A stretch of DNA of 8,497 nucleotides from Candidatus Zixiibacteriota bacterium (GTDB lineage: Bacteria; Zixibacteria; MSB-5A5; GN15; FEB-12). Below the pieces are notes generated by a model that did not search any database, was not told the DNA's origin, and worked only from the letters and a program-made list of their open reading frames with translations. The position numbers and the translations under genes were made by a program. Shown here piece by piece: positions 1 to 7,503 of the stretch. Location: contig DAOWMZ010000055.1 in assembly GCA_030642845.1 (NCBI GenBank), forward strand, positions 1-8,497. Direction: 5' to 3'. Every line of letters starts with the position of its first letter. Position 1 is the stretch's first letter.

Positions 1-1161
1 ATCAAGCGATGCGGATCTAACAATCCGATTATAATGCTTGATGAAGTTGATAAGCTTGGTTCTGATTTTAGGGGCGATCCTTCATCGGCTCTTCTTGAAG
101 TTTTGGACCCGGAACAGAATGATTCATTTTCCGATCATTATCTGGATATCCCTTTTGATCTTTCCAAAGTAATGTTTATTACCACTGCTAACTGGCTGGA
201 GCCGATACCGGCAGTTCTTCGGGACAGAGTGGAGACAATCCGTCTTCCCGGTTATACTGATCTTGAAAAGTTGGAAATCGCCAAAAGGCATTTGATTCCC
301 AAACAGTTAGAGAATCATGGCTTGACTGTAAAGAATTTATCTTTACATGATTCGGGAATCAAATCTATTATCGAAAATTATACTCGCGAATCAGGACTCC
401 GCAATCTTGAGAGGGAAATCGCATCAGTAGCAAGAAAAGCTGCCCGTAAAGTTGCAGCCGGGAGTAAAAAGAAAGTCATTGTCACCGGAAAAGATATTCA
501 TAAATTATTGGGCCCGGCCAAATTCACCCGCGAAGCTCTCAGCCAAAAGGGATTGGTCGGAGTCATTCCGGGATTAGCTTATACTTCGGTTGGCGGAGAA
601 ATACTTTTTATTGAGGCAACAATAATGCCCGGCAACAAATTGCTTACACTTACCGGTCAATTAGGGGATGTGATGAAAGAATCCGCTCAAGCGGCTTTAT
701 CATTTATCCGTTCCAATTCTGCAGAGCTTAAAATTGATCCGTCAATATTTGAAAAAAATGAAATTCATATTCATGTCCCTGCCGGTGCTACTCCCAAAGA
801 CGGTCCCTCAGCCGGGATTACAATGATTGTTGCCCTTGCTTCATTGTTAACAGGACGTACGGTAAAACCTTGCCTGTCAATGACCGGAGAAATCACTCTC
901 AGAGGAAAACTGATGCCTATCGGCGGTTTAAAGGAAAAACTTTTAGCCGCATATAGAGCCGGAGTTAAAACTGTTGTCTTGCCTGAGGAAAACAGAAAAG
1001 ATTCACTGGATCTTCCAGCTGAAATCAAAAAAGGAATTAAGCTGAAATTTTACTCCGAGGTACTGCCTGCTTTAAAATTTGCTCTTGATAAAAACGGACA
1101 GATGGAAACCACTTCGTGCACTAACAACACTAAAACCAAAAAAAAACATAATAAAAAGTAA
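1..1161 (+). CDS. lon: ATP-dependent protease Lon, C-terminal half (5' end outside window)
   Basis: Lon is a cytoplasmic AAA+ serine protease that unfolds and degrades damaged and regulatory proteins. The reading frame is open from base 1, so the N-terminal substrate-binding domain and Walker A lie to the left; 386 codons remain of a protein usually near 800 aa. Visible in order: Walker B (IIMLDEVDKLG, acidic pair at nt 40-45), sensor 1 in FITTANW (Asn at 190-192), an arginine-finger region (LRDRVE), sensor 2 (GLRNLERE), then the protease domain with PKDGPSAG (catalytic Ser codon 808-810) and GGLKEKLLAA (catalytic Lys codon 937-939). The Ser-Lys spacing of 43 residues equals that of E. coli Lon S679/K722. 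The protein ends in a lysine-, threonine- and asparagine-rich tail of about 20 residues after the usual family end. The nnr gene follows 7 bp downstream. Identity is certain; only the missing 5' part limits the call. Confidence 0.97.
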   Translation: MKRCGSNNPIIMLDEVDKLGSDFRGDPSSALLEVLDPEQNDSFSDHYLDIPFDLSKVMFITTANWLEPIPAVLRDRVETIRLPGYTDLEKLEIAKRHLIPKQLENHGLTVKNLSLHDSGIKSIIENYTRESGLRNLEREIASVARKAARKVAAGSKKKVIVTGKDIHKLLGPAKFTREALSQKGLVGVIPGLAYTSVGGEILFIEATIMPGNKLLTLTGQLGDVMKESAQAALSFIRSNSAELKIDPSIFEKNEIHIHVPAGATPKDGPSAGITMIVALASLLTGRTVKPCLSMTGEITLRGKLMPIGGLKEKLLAAYRAGVKTVVLPEENRKDSLDLPAEIKKGIKLKFYSEVLPALKFALDKNGQMETTSCTNNTKTKKKHNKK

Positions 1162-1168
1162 TAGATTT

Positions 1169-2707
1169 ATGAAGCTTGTTACTTCTGATCAAATACGTCG
1201 GGTTGATAATGAAACCATAAATAACTATGGTATTCCCGGACCGGAATTAATGGAAAACGCCGGTCGTGGAATTGCACAAAATATCTCCGATAAAATTCGT
1301 AATCATACTAATAATTCAAAAGTTGTTATTATTTGCGGTAAAGGGAATAACGGCGGGGATGGATTCGTTGTCGGGCGGTATCTTCACGAAGATAATGCTG
1401 AGATTATTATTTATTATATGGGGCCGGTTGAAAAACTATCCCCCGATGCAAAATTAAATTATGATCGCGCTCTAAAACTGGGCATTACTCTTCAGGAAAT
1501 TAAATCAATAGACGATTTACCGGAACATCTTTATTGTGATTTAATTATTGATGCGATCTTCGGAACCGGTTTTTCCGGAACACCGCGCGGTCTGTCCGGC
1601 GAGTTAATAGAGTATATCAATAAACAAAACATTCCTGTTGCGGCTGTTGATCTGCCTTCCGGTTTGAATGCCGATACCGGTCAACACGAAGGAACCGTTG
1701 TTAGAGCTGATTACAGTTTCACCCTGGCACTTCCCAAGTATGGATTATATATCTCCCCCGGTCGTGAATTAGCCGGTGAAGTTACCACAGTTCCAATAGG
1801 CATACCGGATAAAGTAATAAACAAATTTGATCTTAAAACTGAATTAATAACTCCCGAGAAAGTCTCTTCTCTTCTTCCTTATCGCAAACCGGATGGACAT
1901 AAAGGTGATTTCGGAAAATTATTTTTGGTCGCAGGATCAATGGGGATGACCGGGGCAGCAGCTCTGGCAGCCAAATCCGCTTTGCGTTCCGGATGTGGTC
2001 TTGTTAAAATAGGATGCCCAAAATCTATTCTTCCAACAATTGCTCAACTTGCTATGGAAGCCACATTATGGCCCTTGCCTGATGTAGCAAAAAAAGGGGC
2101 ATTGGCAACCAGAGGATTAGGTGAGATTTTAAATTTTGTCAAAAATCATAATGCAATCGCAATCGGTCCCGGATTAGGACAACATCGTGAAACAAAGGAA
2201 TTGGTCAGACGACTGATTCCCAAACTTGAAATACCGGCTGTTATTGATGCTGATGGTTTGAACGCCCTTTCCGGTTTTACAAAAATCCTGAACGAAAAAA
2301 AAGCACCTACGGTGCTGACTCCCCATCCGGGTGAATTCAGTCGCTTAACTGGTGAATCTATTCCTTCTGATATTCATGATCGTATTAAAGTTGCTAAAAG
2401 TTTTGCCAAATCTTATAACACCGTATTGGTGCTAAAGGGAAGCCCGACTATTATTGCTGATCCCGATGGAAACTGTTATCTGAATCCAACCGGTAACAAC
2501 GGTATGGCTACCGGTGGCAGTGGTGATGTTTTAACGGGAGCTATTGGTGCATTATTAGCCGGAGGATTATCTGCAATTCATGCTGCTGTCTGCGGTGTTT
2601 ATATTCATGGCTTGACCGGTGATATTGCCAGTACTGACCTGGGTGAAACTTCGCTTATCGCCGGTGATCTGGTTGATTACCTTCCCGAAGCATTTTCTAT
2701 ACTTTGA
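1169..2707 (+). CDS. nnr: Bifunctional NAD(P)H-hydrate epimerase / ADP(ATP)-dependent NAD(P)H-hydrate dehydratase
   Basis: This cytoplasmic enzyme repairs hydrated NADH and NADPH: the N-domain interconverts the R and S hydrates and the C-domain dehydrates the S form using a nucleotide. The product is 512 aa, close to E. coli Nnr/YjeF (515 aa). The epimerase (YjeF_N) half spans about residues 1-220, with GKGNNGGDGF (57-66), DAIFGTG (128-134) and VDLPSGLNADTG (160-171). The ribokinase-like dehydratase half spans about 230-510, with HKGDFG (244-249), GPGLG (333-337), DADGLNAL (360-367), TPHPGE (384-389) and GGSGDVLTG (449-457, catalytic Asp 453). ATG at 1169 was chosen because it begins the family-typical MKLVTSDQIRRVD. 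The same frame opens upstream at 1079, but that part lies inside lon. No good Shine-Dalgarno precedes the ATG, so translation is probably coupled to lon, 7 bp away. The gene converges on the PPSR gene with a 6-bp gap. Confidence 0.96.
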   Translation: MKLVTSDQIRRVDNETINNYGIPGPELMENAGRGIAQNISDKIRNHTNNSKVVIICGKGNNGGDGFVVGRYLHEDNAEIIIYYMGPVEKLSPDAKLNYDRALKLGITLQEIKSIDDLPEHLYCDLIIDAIFGTGFSGTPRGLSGELIEYINKQNIPVAAVDLPSGLNADTGQHEGTVVRADYSFTLALPKYGLYISPGRELAGEVTTVPIGIPDKVINKFDLKTELITPEKVSSLLPYRKPDGHKGDFGKLFLVAGSMGMTGAAALAAKSALRSGCGLVKIGCPKSILPTIAQLAMEATLWPLPDVAKKGALATRGLGEILNFVKNHNAIAIGPGLGQHRETKELVRRLIPKLEIPAVIDADGLNALSGFTKILNEKKAPTVLTPHPGEFSRLTGESIPSDIHDRIKVAKSFAKSYNTVLVLKGSPTIIADPDGNCYLNPTGNNGMATGGSGDVLTGAIGALLAGGLSAIHAAVCGVYIHGLTGDIASTDLGETSLIAGDLVDYLPEAFSIL

Positions 2708-2713
2708 AAAGTC

Positions 2714-3556
2714 TTATTCCAAAATTCCCTTATGCTCTAAAATCTCACGGGAAATCTCCTCAATAGCACGACGGGTAACATCAACAACATGCCATTTTCC
2801 ACTGGCATAGAGTCTGCGGCAGAATTGCATCTCCAGGCTTATTTCATGGATATCAATATACTTGTTCAATTCCGAGTGGCCACTTTCAGTATGAGCCAGA
2901 TGATAGGAGCGTTCTTCTCTTACTTTGGCTAATATTTCCGACTGCATTGTCAGGCAAAATACACGATTTTGCTCAAGCGGTTTTAATTTGGATAAAAGGT
3001 ATTCTTCAAACGATGAGTCGCTGATTATGGGGATATTGGCTACTTTCATTCCATGATTGCATGCTATATACATACTGATAGGTGTCTTGCAGGTTCGTGA
3101 TGGTCCAATCAGAACAATATCAGCTTCTTCGATTAGTGCACCTCGACCGTCATCATGCTCTACTGTATAGCCGATTGCATCAACTTTTTTGTAGTAGCGA
3201 TCATCGATAATATGAAGAATCCCGGGCTGGTAATCCGGATGTACTCCCAGAAATTTCGACATAGTATTAATCATTGGCTTTAACACATTGAGGTGCAAAA
3301 TATCCAGATCATGTAATTTTTCATGAATGTAATTTGATAAATCATCTGAGATGATTGAAAATACTACAAGGTAGTCATTATCAATCTCTTTGAGTATATC
3401 ATCAATACTTTTTCTATCGCGGACATTTTGATATGTCTTCTCAAGAGAGTATTCCACATCTTCATGTTCATATTGAGCCAGAACAGCATCCATAAGCCTT
3501 TTTGCCGTCTGGCCGGTACCATCTGATAAAATTACAATATTTTTATAGTCGCACAT
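2714..3556 (-). CDS. PPSR family bifunctional kinase-pyrophosphorylase (PEP synthase or PPDK regulator, DUF299)
   Basis: Members of this family inactivate PEP synthase or pyruvate phosphate dikinase by ADP-dependent phosphorylation of an active-site-adjacent Thr, and reactivate it by phosphate-dependent removal of that phosphate with release of pyrophosphate. They thereby switch between glycolytic and gluconeogenic flux at PEP/pyruvate. The product is 280 aa, a normal length. The N-terminal signature is VILSDGTGQTA (8-18). YTVEHDDGRG lies at 130-139. A P-loop-like GPSRTCKTP at 151-159 corresponds to the family G-x-S-R-T-x-K-T-P nucleotide site. The C-terminal block of SLEMQFCRRLYASGKWHVVD followed by VTRRAIEE is also characteristic. 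Whether the target is PpsA or PPDK cannot be told, as neither gene is in the window. The ATG starts 4 bp after the stop of the TPR membrane protein gene. Only a weak AGAG (3564-3567) precedes it, overlapping the upstream gene's end, which suggests translational coupling. It is last in its operon and tail-to-tail with nnr. Confidence 0.93.
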   Translation of the reverse strand: MCDYKNIVILSDGTGQTAKRLMDAVLAQYEHEDVEYSLEKTYQNVRDRKSIDDILKEIDNDYLVVFSIISDDLSNYIHEKLHDLDILHLNVLKPMINTMSKFLGVHPDYQPGILHIIDDRYYKKVDAIGYTVEHDDGRGALIEEADIVLIGPSRTCKTPISMYIACNHGMKVANIPIISDSSFEEYLLSKLKPLEQNRVFCLTMQSEILAKVREERSYHLAHTESGHSELNKYIDIHEISLEMQFCRRLYASGKWHVVDVTRRAIEEISREILEHKGILE

Positions 3557-3560
3557 TTTT

Positions 3561-5603
3561 TTACTCTATTTTCAATTGTGGGTATTTAGTTTTAAGGCTT
3601 TTTATATATAGACTATCTAATCCCTTATTTTTTATTGCATCATTAAAAACCCGGGCGGCATCATTGAAATTACCAAGACTCAAATAATACTCTCCCATCT
3701 CCATGGAATATTCTAAAGGAGCTTCTTTGTACCAAACCACTCTGGTCAAATATTCATAGTATTTTTCTCTTTCATTGATCATTTTATAAACATTCAACAA
3801 GCCAATTATAGCAGTGGATATTAATGAATCCCTGCTTAAAACTCGCTCAAACAACATTTCGGCTTTTGAATAATTTTCCTTGTAAAAATGATACATCCCA
3901 AGATTAGCCAAAACTCGGTGATTATAAGGATTCATCCCCTCGGCTATTTCGAGATAAAGTCCAGCACTGTCCAGATTCTTTTGTTTCATATAAGATAGCC
4001 CAAGATTGCAATAGGCAGCAGCATAAACCGGATTAGTTCTAATTATATCCTTATAAATATTTATGGCATCATTGACATAACCATCATTGGTCATTTTCAT
4101 AGCTATTCGATTTTGCTGCCATTCCGGGTAATTTTCACGCCATTTCTCAATTTCTATAAAGGCTTGGGTCGAGTCTCCTTTTTTGTTGTAATGATCAACA
4201 ACCATTGTCATAGACGATCTGCTTTTTAACGGCTCCCATGATATGTATTGTCGAAATTGTTCAAAGGCAAGATCATATGTGGTTTGGGTCTGAATTCTTG
4301 GTATCAGAAATATCAAGTTCAAGCTTACTGCTAAGATTAATACTGATCTGGGAATAATATTCTTCTTTAATAAAGAGAACAAAAATAAAGAACTTAACAA
4401 CATCAGAGGGACACCGGCAAATGAAAAGAGATCCCAGTCGCGGGGCATTCCGATCTTGGGATCAAAAAGAAAAACAGCCAAACAACAGGAGGTTGACAAA
4501 ATTATTAAATACCATGCTCGTATTGATAATGGAAAAACCTTGTCCTTATTAATAATCAAAAATATTATCGAAATAATTAAAATAGGAACTAACAGCACAA
4601 TAATATTAAGTACATCCAATAGATGAGCAAAAGAAAACAATGTATAGCCATCGACCGTGAACCTGTTTTCAAAAATCGGGACAAGAGCTAATTTGAAAAA
4701 ATAGCTGTCGTTATAAACATAAATAAATGGAATCAAAAGTATGACTAATACTATTAGCCCAACGATACTTTTTACTAATTTTGAAATATGCGACAACAGT
4801 TTCTTTGGTCCGGGACGAGTCAGCAGGATATAAAAGGCGCTGGGAATCAGGGTCACTCCCATGACATGCATTATTATAGCTAATATTAACGGAATAATAA
4901 TCCAATAATGGCTGATTTTCTCAGTCACAGCCAGATATCCAACAAAACTATAAATGCCGACCGAAAATACAAACAGTGAATAGTTCTCTACATAACCGAA
5001 CCAAAGAAGCGAATATCCACCGGTTGCTAAGATGAGAACAAAAACTAACCTACTAAAAAGGCTATTAAATACTCTCCTGGAAAATATAATAAAGAAAAGC
5101 AACAAGGTTGCACCGGCAGTAATTGAAATTGACTGGTAGCTCAATAATGCTGCTGTCTCACCACTGCCGAAAATATCCCGCACCCAGAGATGAATTATTG
5201 ATTCGCCAATCTCTCGCTGTTTTATTATTGGATTATCCGATGCAAGGGTTGACAAAAGCGTGTAGCCGTCGCCGAGATAAAATGCCTGCGCTCTGAATAT
5301 AATAAAGAGAACAACTGAACTAAAAAGAATAAATAAAGAGCCAATAAAATATTTGGAAGATGATGATTTTATATCATCAGTCTTTATGTCAATTTTAGAC
5401 TTGAAGAAAAACAGAATGATAGGGACAATACCGGCTATGGTTAAAATCAGATACCGGGAAAATTCATCGACATAAGCATAAACAGAAAAAGCCCACCATC
5501 GTTTATCAGGATATAGTGCCGCTGCTATCAATATCAGCCATATCAGATAATATATAATAAATGCGAACAGTCGGTTTTTATCTGAGTGATTCCGGACAGA
5601 CAC
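3561..5603 (-). CDS. Polytopic membrane protein with C-terminal TPR repeats, GT-C glycosyltransferase-like (function unproven)
   Basis: The product is 680 aa. About 12 hydrophobic segments fill residues 11-436, and a soluble TPR region follows from about 470 to 665, with recognisable repeats near 498-527, 528-561, 562-594 and 630-662 (for example AAAYCNLGLSYMKQKNLDSA). Short polar motifs sit between membrane segments: YLGDGY (109-114), GYVENYS (203-209), AHLLDVLN (326-333) and GMPRDWDLFS (385-394). The acidic motif after an early membrane helix plus a TM-then-TPR layout resembles GT-C lipid-linked sugar transferases and the TMTC O-mannosyltransferases; this is inference from architecture, not a recognised match. 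The start is GTG, since no ATG fits and AAGGA (5611-5615) lies 7 bp upstream. It lies 101 bp downstream of the kinase gene and 4 bp upstream of the PPSR gene, so the three probably form an operon. An O-antigen ligase/polymerase-like protein is an alternative. Confidence 0.72.
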   Translation of the reverse strand: MSVRNHSDKNRLFAFIIYYLIWLILIAAALYPDKRWWAFSVYAYVDEFSRYLILTIAGIVPIILFFFKSKIDIKTDDIKSSSSKYFIGSLFILFSSVVLFIIFRAQAFYLGDGYTLLSTLASDNPIIKQREIGESIIHLWVRDIFGSGETAALLSYQSISITAGATLLLFFIIFSRRVFNSLFSRLVFVLILATGGYSLLWFGYVENYSLFVFSVGIYSFVGYLAVTEKISHYWIIIPLILAIIMHVMGVTLIPSAFYILLTRPGPKKLLSHISKLVKSIVGLIVLVILLIPFIYVYNDSYFFKLALVPIFENRFTVDGYTLFSFAHLLDVLNIIVLLVPILIISIIFLIINKDKVFPLSIRAWYLIILSTSCCLAVFLFDPKIGMPRDWDLFSFAGVPLMLLSSLFLFSLLKKNIIPRSVLILAVSLNLIFLIPRIQTQTTYDLAFEQFRQYISWEPLKSRSSMTMVVDHYNKKGDSTQAFIEIEKWRENYPEWQQNRIAMKMTNDGYVNDAINIYKDIIRTNPVYAAAYCNLGLSYMKQKNLDSAGLYLEIAEGMNPYNHRVLANLGMYHFYKENYSKAEMLFERVLSRDSLISTAIIGLLNVYKMINEREKYYEYLTRVVWYKEAPLEYSMEMGEYYLSLGNFNDAARVFNDAIKNKGLDSLYIKSLKTKYPQLKIE

Positions 5604-5704
5604 TATTATATCCTTATAGTAAAACTAATACACATATAAGAATGTAAATTAAAACCTAAGCAGACTGAAGGCTACAATAAATAAGAACTATTCCTGGAAT
5701 TTAA
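5604..5704 (-). other. 101-bp spacer between the kinase and TPR membrane protein genes
   Basis: The spacer holds the Shine-Dalgarno of the downstream gene. A TTTACA on the minus strand could serve as a -35, but no well-spaced -10 is visible. The only palindrome is the short ATTCC-T-GGAAT at 5690-5700, too small to terminate. Read-through from the kinase gene is therefore plausible, and an internal promoter cannot be excluded. Confidence 0.4.
5611..5615 (-). promoter_or_regulatory. Shine-Dalgarno supporting the GTG start of the TPR membrane protein
   Basis: Minus-strand AAGGA is 7 bp upstream of the GTG at 5603-5601. It decides the start, because the next in-frame ATG codons are deep inside the membrane domain. 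Confidence 0.7.
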
Positions 5705-7426
5705 TTATTTGAAAAAACCGAAAAAGTATAATGCTGCAATGATACCGGATAGAATCCCGGCTCCGCTAACAATAATCAACCAGACAGGAACATTCTTTTT
5801 GGGTTCTTCAATTTTAGCCGGAATTTTAGTCTTATGAGCCACTCTTTCCTGTTGATCCCTATCGAAATCATCCCAATCCAAAAGGAACTGTTCCATAGTG
5901 GTGTATCTTCGTGAAACTCTGATAGCCAGCATCTTTTTGATCATATTTACTAATTCAACAGGGATAACGCCTTGAAGGCCTTCAAGCAGTAGATTATTCC
6001 CCATATCATAATTGGGGTTGCGTCCGGTGATCAACTGATGAAGAATCACCCCCATCCCATAAATATCACCCTGGCGGGAGTTTTTCCTTTCGGGAGGGCT
6101 GTACCAGTTTTTGCGGTGTTTTCCGCTATAATGAATTGGCAAACCAAAATCAGAGAGTTTAATCCCTTCTTTAGAATCAAAAAGAATATTTGATGGACGA
6201 ATATTTCCGTGGATAATATTATTTTTATGGGCGAAATCGAGCCCTTTGGCAACTTCGAGGATTATATTAAAAGCCTTTTCCCACATGTATTTGCGTACCA
6301 TTCGATCCGCCAAAGATCCACCCTGAGCATAATCTGTAATTATAACAGTGCTCTTCTTATCTCCTCCCGCTCCGAAAATATTGATAATATTTTCATGCTT
6401 AAGAGAGCTGAGAAGCTTAGCTTCTTTGTGTCCGGCTTCCCCTTTGGAATGTTTTTTAATGATATACAGTCTTTTATTCACCCGGTTCTCGACAAGAATA
6501 GTTGAACCAAAACTTGTTTCCCGGATAGTATCAAGATAACGGCATTTACCAAAAAATGATTCCGTACCGGAAACCGACATTTTGGCAGGATCGGATTGGT
6601 CAACTCCACCACCCATTATTTCCAGCAAATCATCTTTTAATTCCACTGCTGTTTGATAGCGGTCTTTTGCTTCCTGTGCTAAACATTTGGTGATTATTAT
6701 ATCATATTCAGTTCCCAGTTCCGAATTTATTTCAGACGGAAGTTTAAATCTTCCCTGTGGTTTTTTATTACACAGGATCTCATAAATAATAATCCCTAAG
6801 GCATATATATCTGTTGTTTGATCAACATTAGTAGAGCTGATCTTTTGTTCCGGCGACATATATGAAAGAGTACCCATGATAATATCAGAGGAAGTCATCT
6901 CAGTCTCAGGAGTACCAACAATCTGGGCTATTCCAAAATCAGCAACAAGAGCATTTCCCTGACGGTCTATCAGAATATTGGTCGGTTTAATATCACGGTG
7001 TATCACCCCGTTTTTATGAGCATAATCAAGTGCTTTACAGACCTGAATTATCATTTCGAATTTGTTTTTAAGAGAGATATTATTGGTATCGATTACTTCC
7101 CGAAGTGAAGTACCATCGATATAATCCATGACAAAATAATACCGACTGCCTGTTTTTCCCTTATCAATCACATGAACAACATTGGGATGAATCAAATTTG
7201 CCACAACCATCGATTCCCGTTCAAAACGGCGTACAATATCAGGATCATCCATCAACTGAGCAGAAAGTACTTTGATAGCAACATCTCTGTTAAGGGATTC
7301 CTGCTTTGCTTTATAGATTGAGGCAATCCCACCCTGACCTATTTTTCCGGTTACTACATAATCCCCGATTTTTACAGTTTTTTTCTGTTGATTATCATGT
7401 TGTTTTTCCACAATCACTTGAGTCAT
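5705..7426 (-). CDS. Tail-anchored Ser/Thr protein kinase with tandem kinase and pseudokinase domains
   Basis: The product is 573 aa. Domain 1 (about 21-271) is a complete eukaryotic-like (Hanks-type) kinase: Gly-rich loop GQGGIAS (30-36), VAIK (Lys52), likely helix-C Glu71, HRDIKPTN (143-150, catalytic Asp145), DFG (163-165), a 30-residue activation segment with Thr/Ser sites (ETEMTSS, 174-180) and SPEQ (191-194). Domain 2 (about 292-520) has the same fold pattern, with IIKK (Lys324/325), SDFG (Asp426) and SPPE (443-446). However, HRDxK is HGNIR (406-410), so the catalytic Asp is Asn408 and the following Lys is Arg410; the Gly loop is degenerate and the activation segment is short. It is probably a pseudokinase that may still bind nucleotide. 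A charged linker leads to one membrane helix (about 547-570), and the protein ends three residues later, so no external sensor such as PASTA exists. AAGGA (7436-7440) lies 9 bp before the ATG. Substrates are unknown. Confidence 0.92.
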   Translation of the reverse strand: MTQVIVEKQHDNQQKKTVKIGDYVVTGKIGQGGIASIYKAKQESLNRDVAIKVLSAQLMDDPDIVRRFERESMVVANLIHPNVVHVIDKGKTGSRYYFVMDYIDGTSLREVIDTNNISLKNKFEMIIQVCKALDYAHKNGVIHRDIKPTNILIDRQGNALVADFGIAQIVGTPETEMTSSDIIMGTLSYMSPEQKISSTNVDQTTDIYALGIIIYEILCNKKPQGRFKLPSEINSELGTEYDIIITKCLAQEAKDRYQTAVELKDDLLEIMGGGVDQSDPAKMSVSGTESFFGKCRYLDTIRETSFGSTILVENRVNKRLYIIKKHSKGEAGHKEAKLLSSLKHENIINIFGAGGDKKSTVIITDYAQGGSLADRMVRKYMWEKAFNIILEVAKGLDFAHKNNIIHGNIRPSNILFDSKEGIKLSDFGLPIHYSGKHRKNWYSPPERKNSRQGDIYGMGVILHQLITGRNPNYDMGNNLLLEGLQGVIPVELVNMIKKMLAIRVSRRYTTMEQFLLDWDDFDRDQQERVAHKTKIPAKIEEPKKNVPVWLIIVSGAGILSGIIAALYFFGFFK

Positions 7427-7435
7427 ATAATAAAA

Positions 7436-7440
7436 TCCTT
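7436..7440 (-). promoter_or_regulatory. Shine-Dalgarno of the kinase gene, directly after the terminator T tract
   Basis: Minus-strand AAGGA lies 9 bp before the ATG at 7426. It is contiguous with the T tract of the upstream terminator, so only 14 nt separate the end of that tract from the start codon and no promoter can fit between them. Confidence 0.75.
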
Positions 7441-7477
7441 AAAAAAACAGGGACAGCGAAAAATTCGCTATCCCTGT
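7441..7477 (-). terminator. Intrinsic terminator after the secreted protein gene, abutting the kinase leader
   Basis: Read on the minus strand, a 14-bp stem (ACAGGGATAGCGAA pairing with TTCGCTGTCCCTGT, one G-U wobble, otherwise perfect) with a 3-nt loop occupies 7477-7447. It is followed by six further T residues (7446-7441). The plus strand lacks a T tract, so the signal is directional. It begins 26 bp after the stop of the secreted protein gene. The Shine-Dalgarno of the kinase gene (7440-7436) follows the T tract with no gap, so the hairpin could also act as an attenuator for the kinase operon. Confidence 0.9.
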
Positions 7478-7503
7478 AATAATCGGCAAATTATAGGAAA
7501 TAG

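Noticed and set aside
771..1028. Antisense open frame inside lon
   Set aside because: It lies wholly within the conserved protease domain and its product resembles no protein family; it is a by-product of the lon codons.
1079..1168. 30-codon N-terminal extension of Nnr overlapping lon
   Set aside because: The family N-terminus starts at the ATG at 1169; the extension is lon sequence in another frame.
5690..5700. Palindrome ATTCC-T-GGAAT downstream of the kinase gene
   Set aside because: Five base pairs with a 1-nt loop cannot form a terminator hairpin, and no T tract follows.
6209..6539. Plus-strand open frames opposite the kinase pseudokinase domain
   Set aside because: They are antisense to well-conserved kinase motifs, have no ribosome-binding site of note and no recognisable product.
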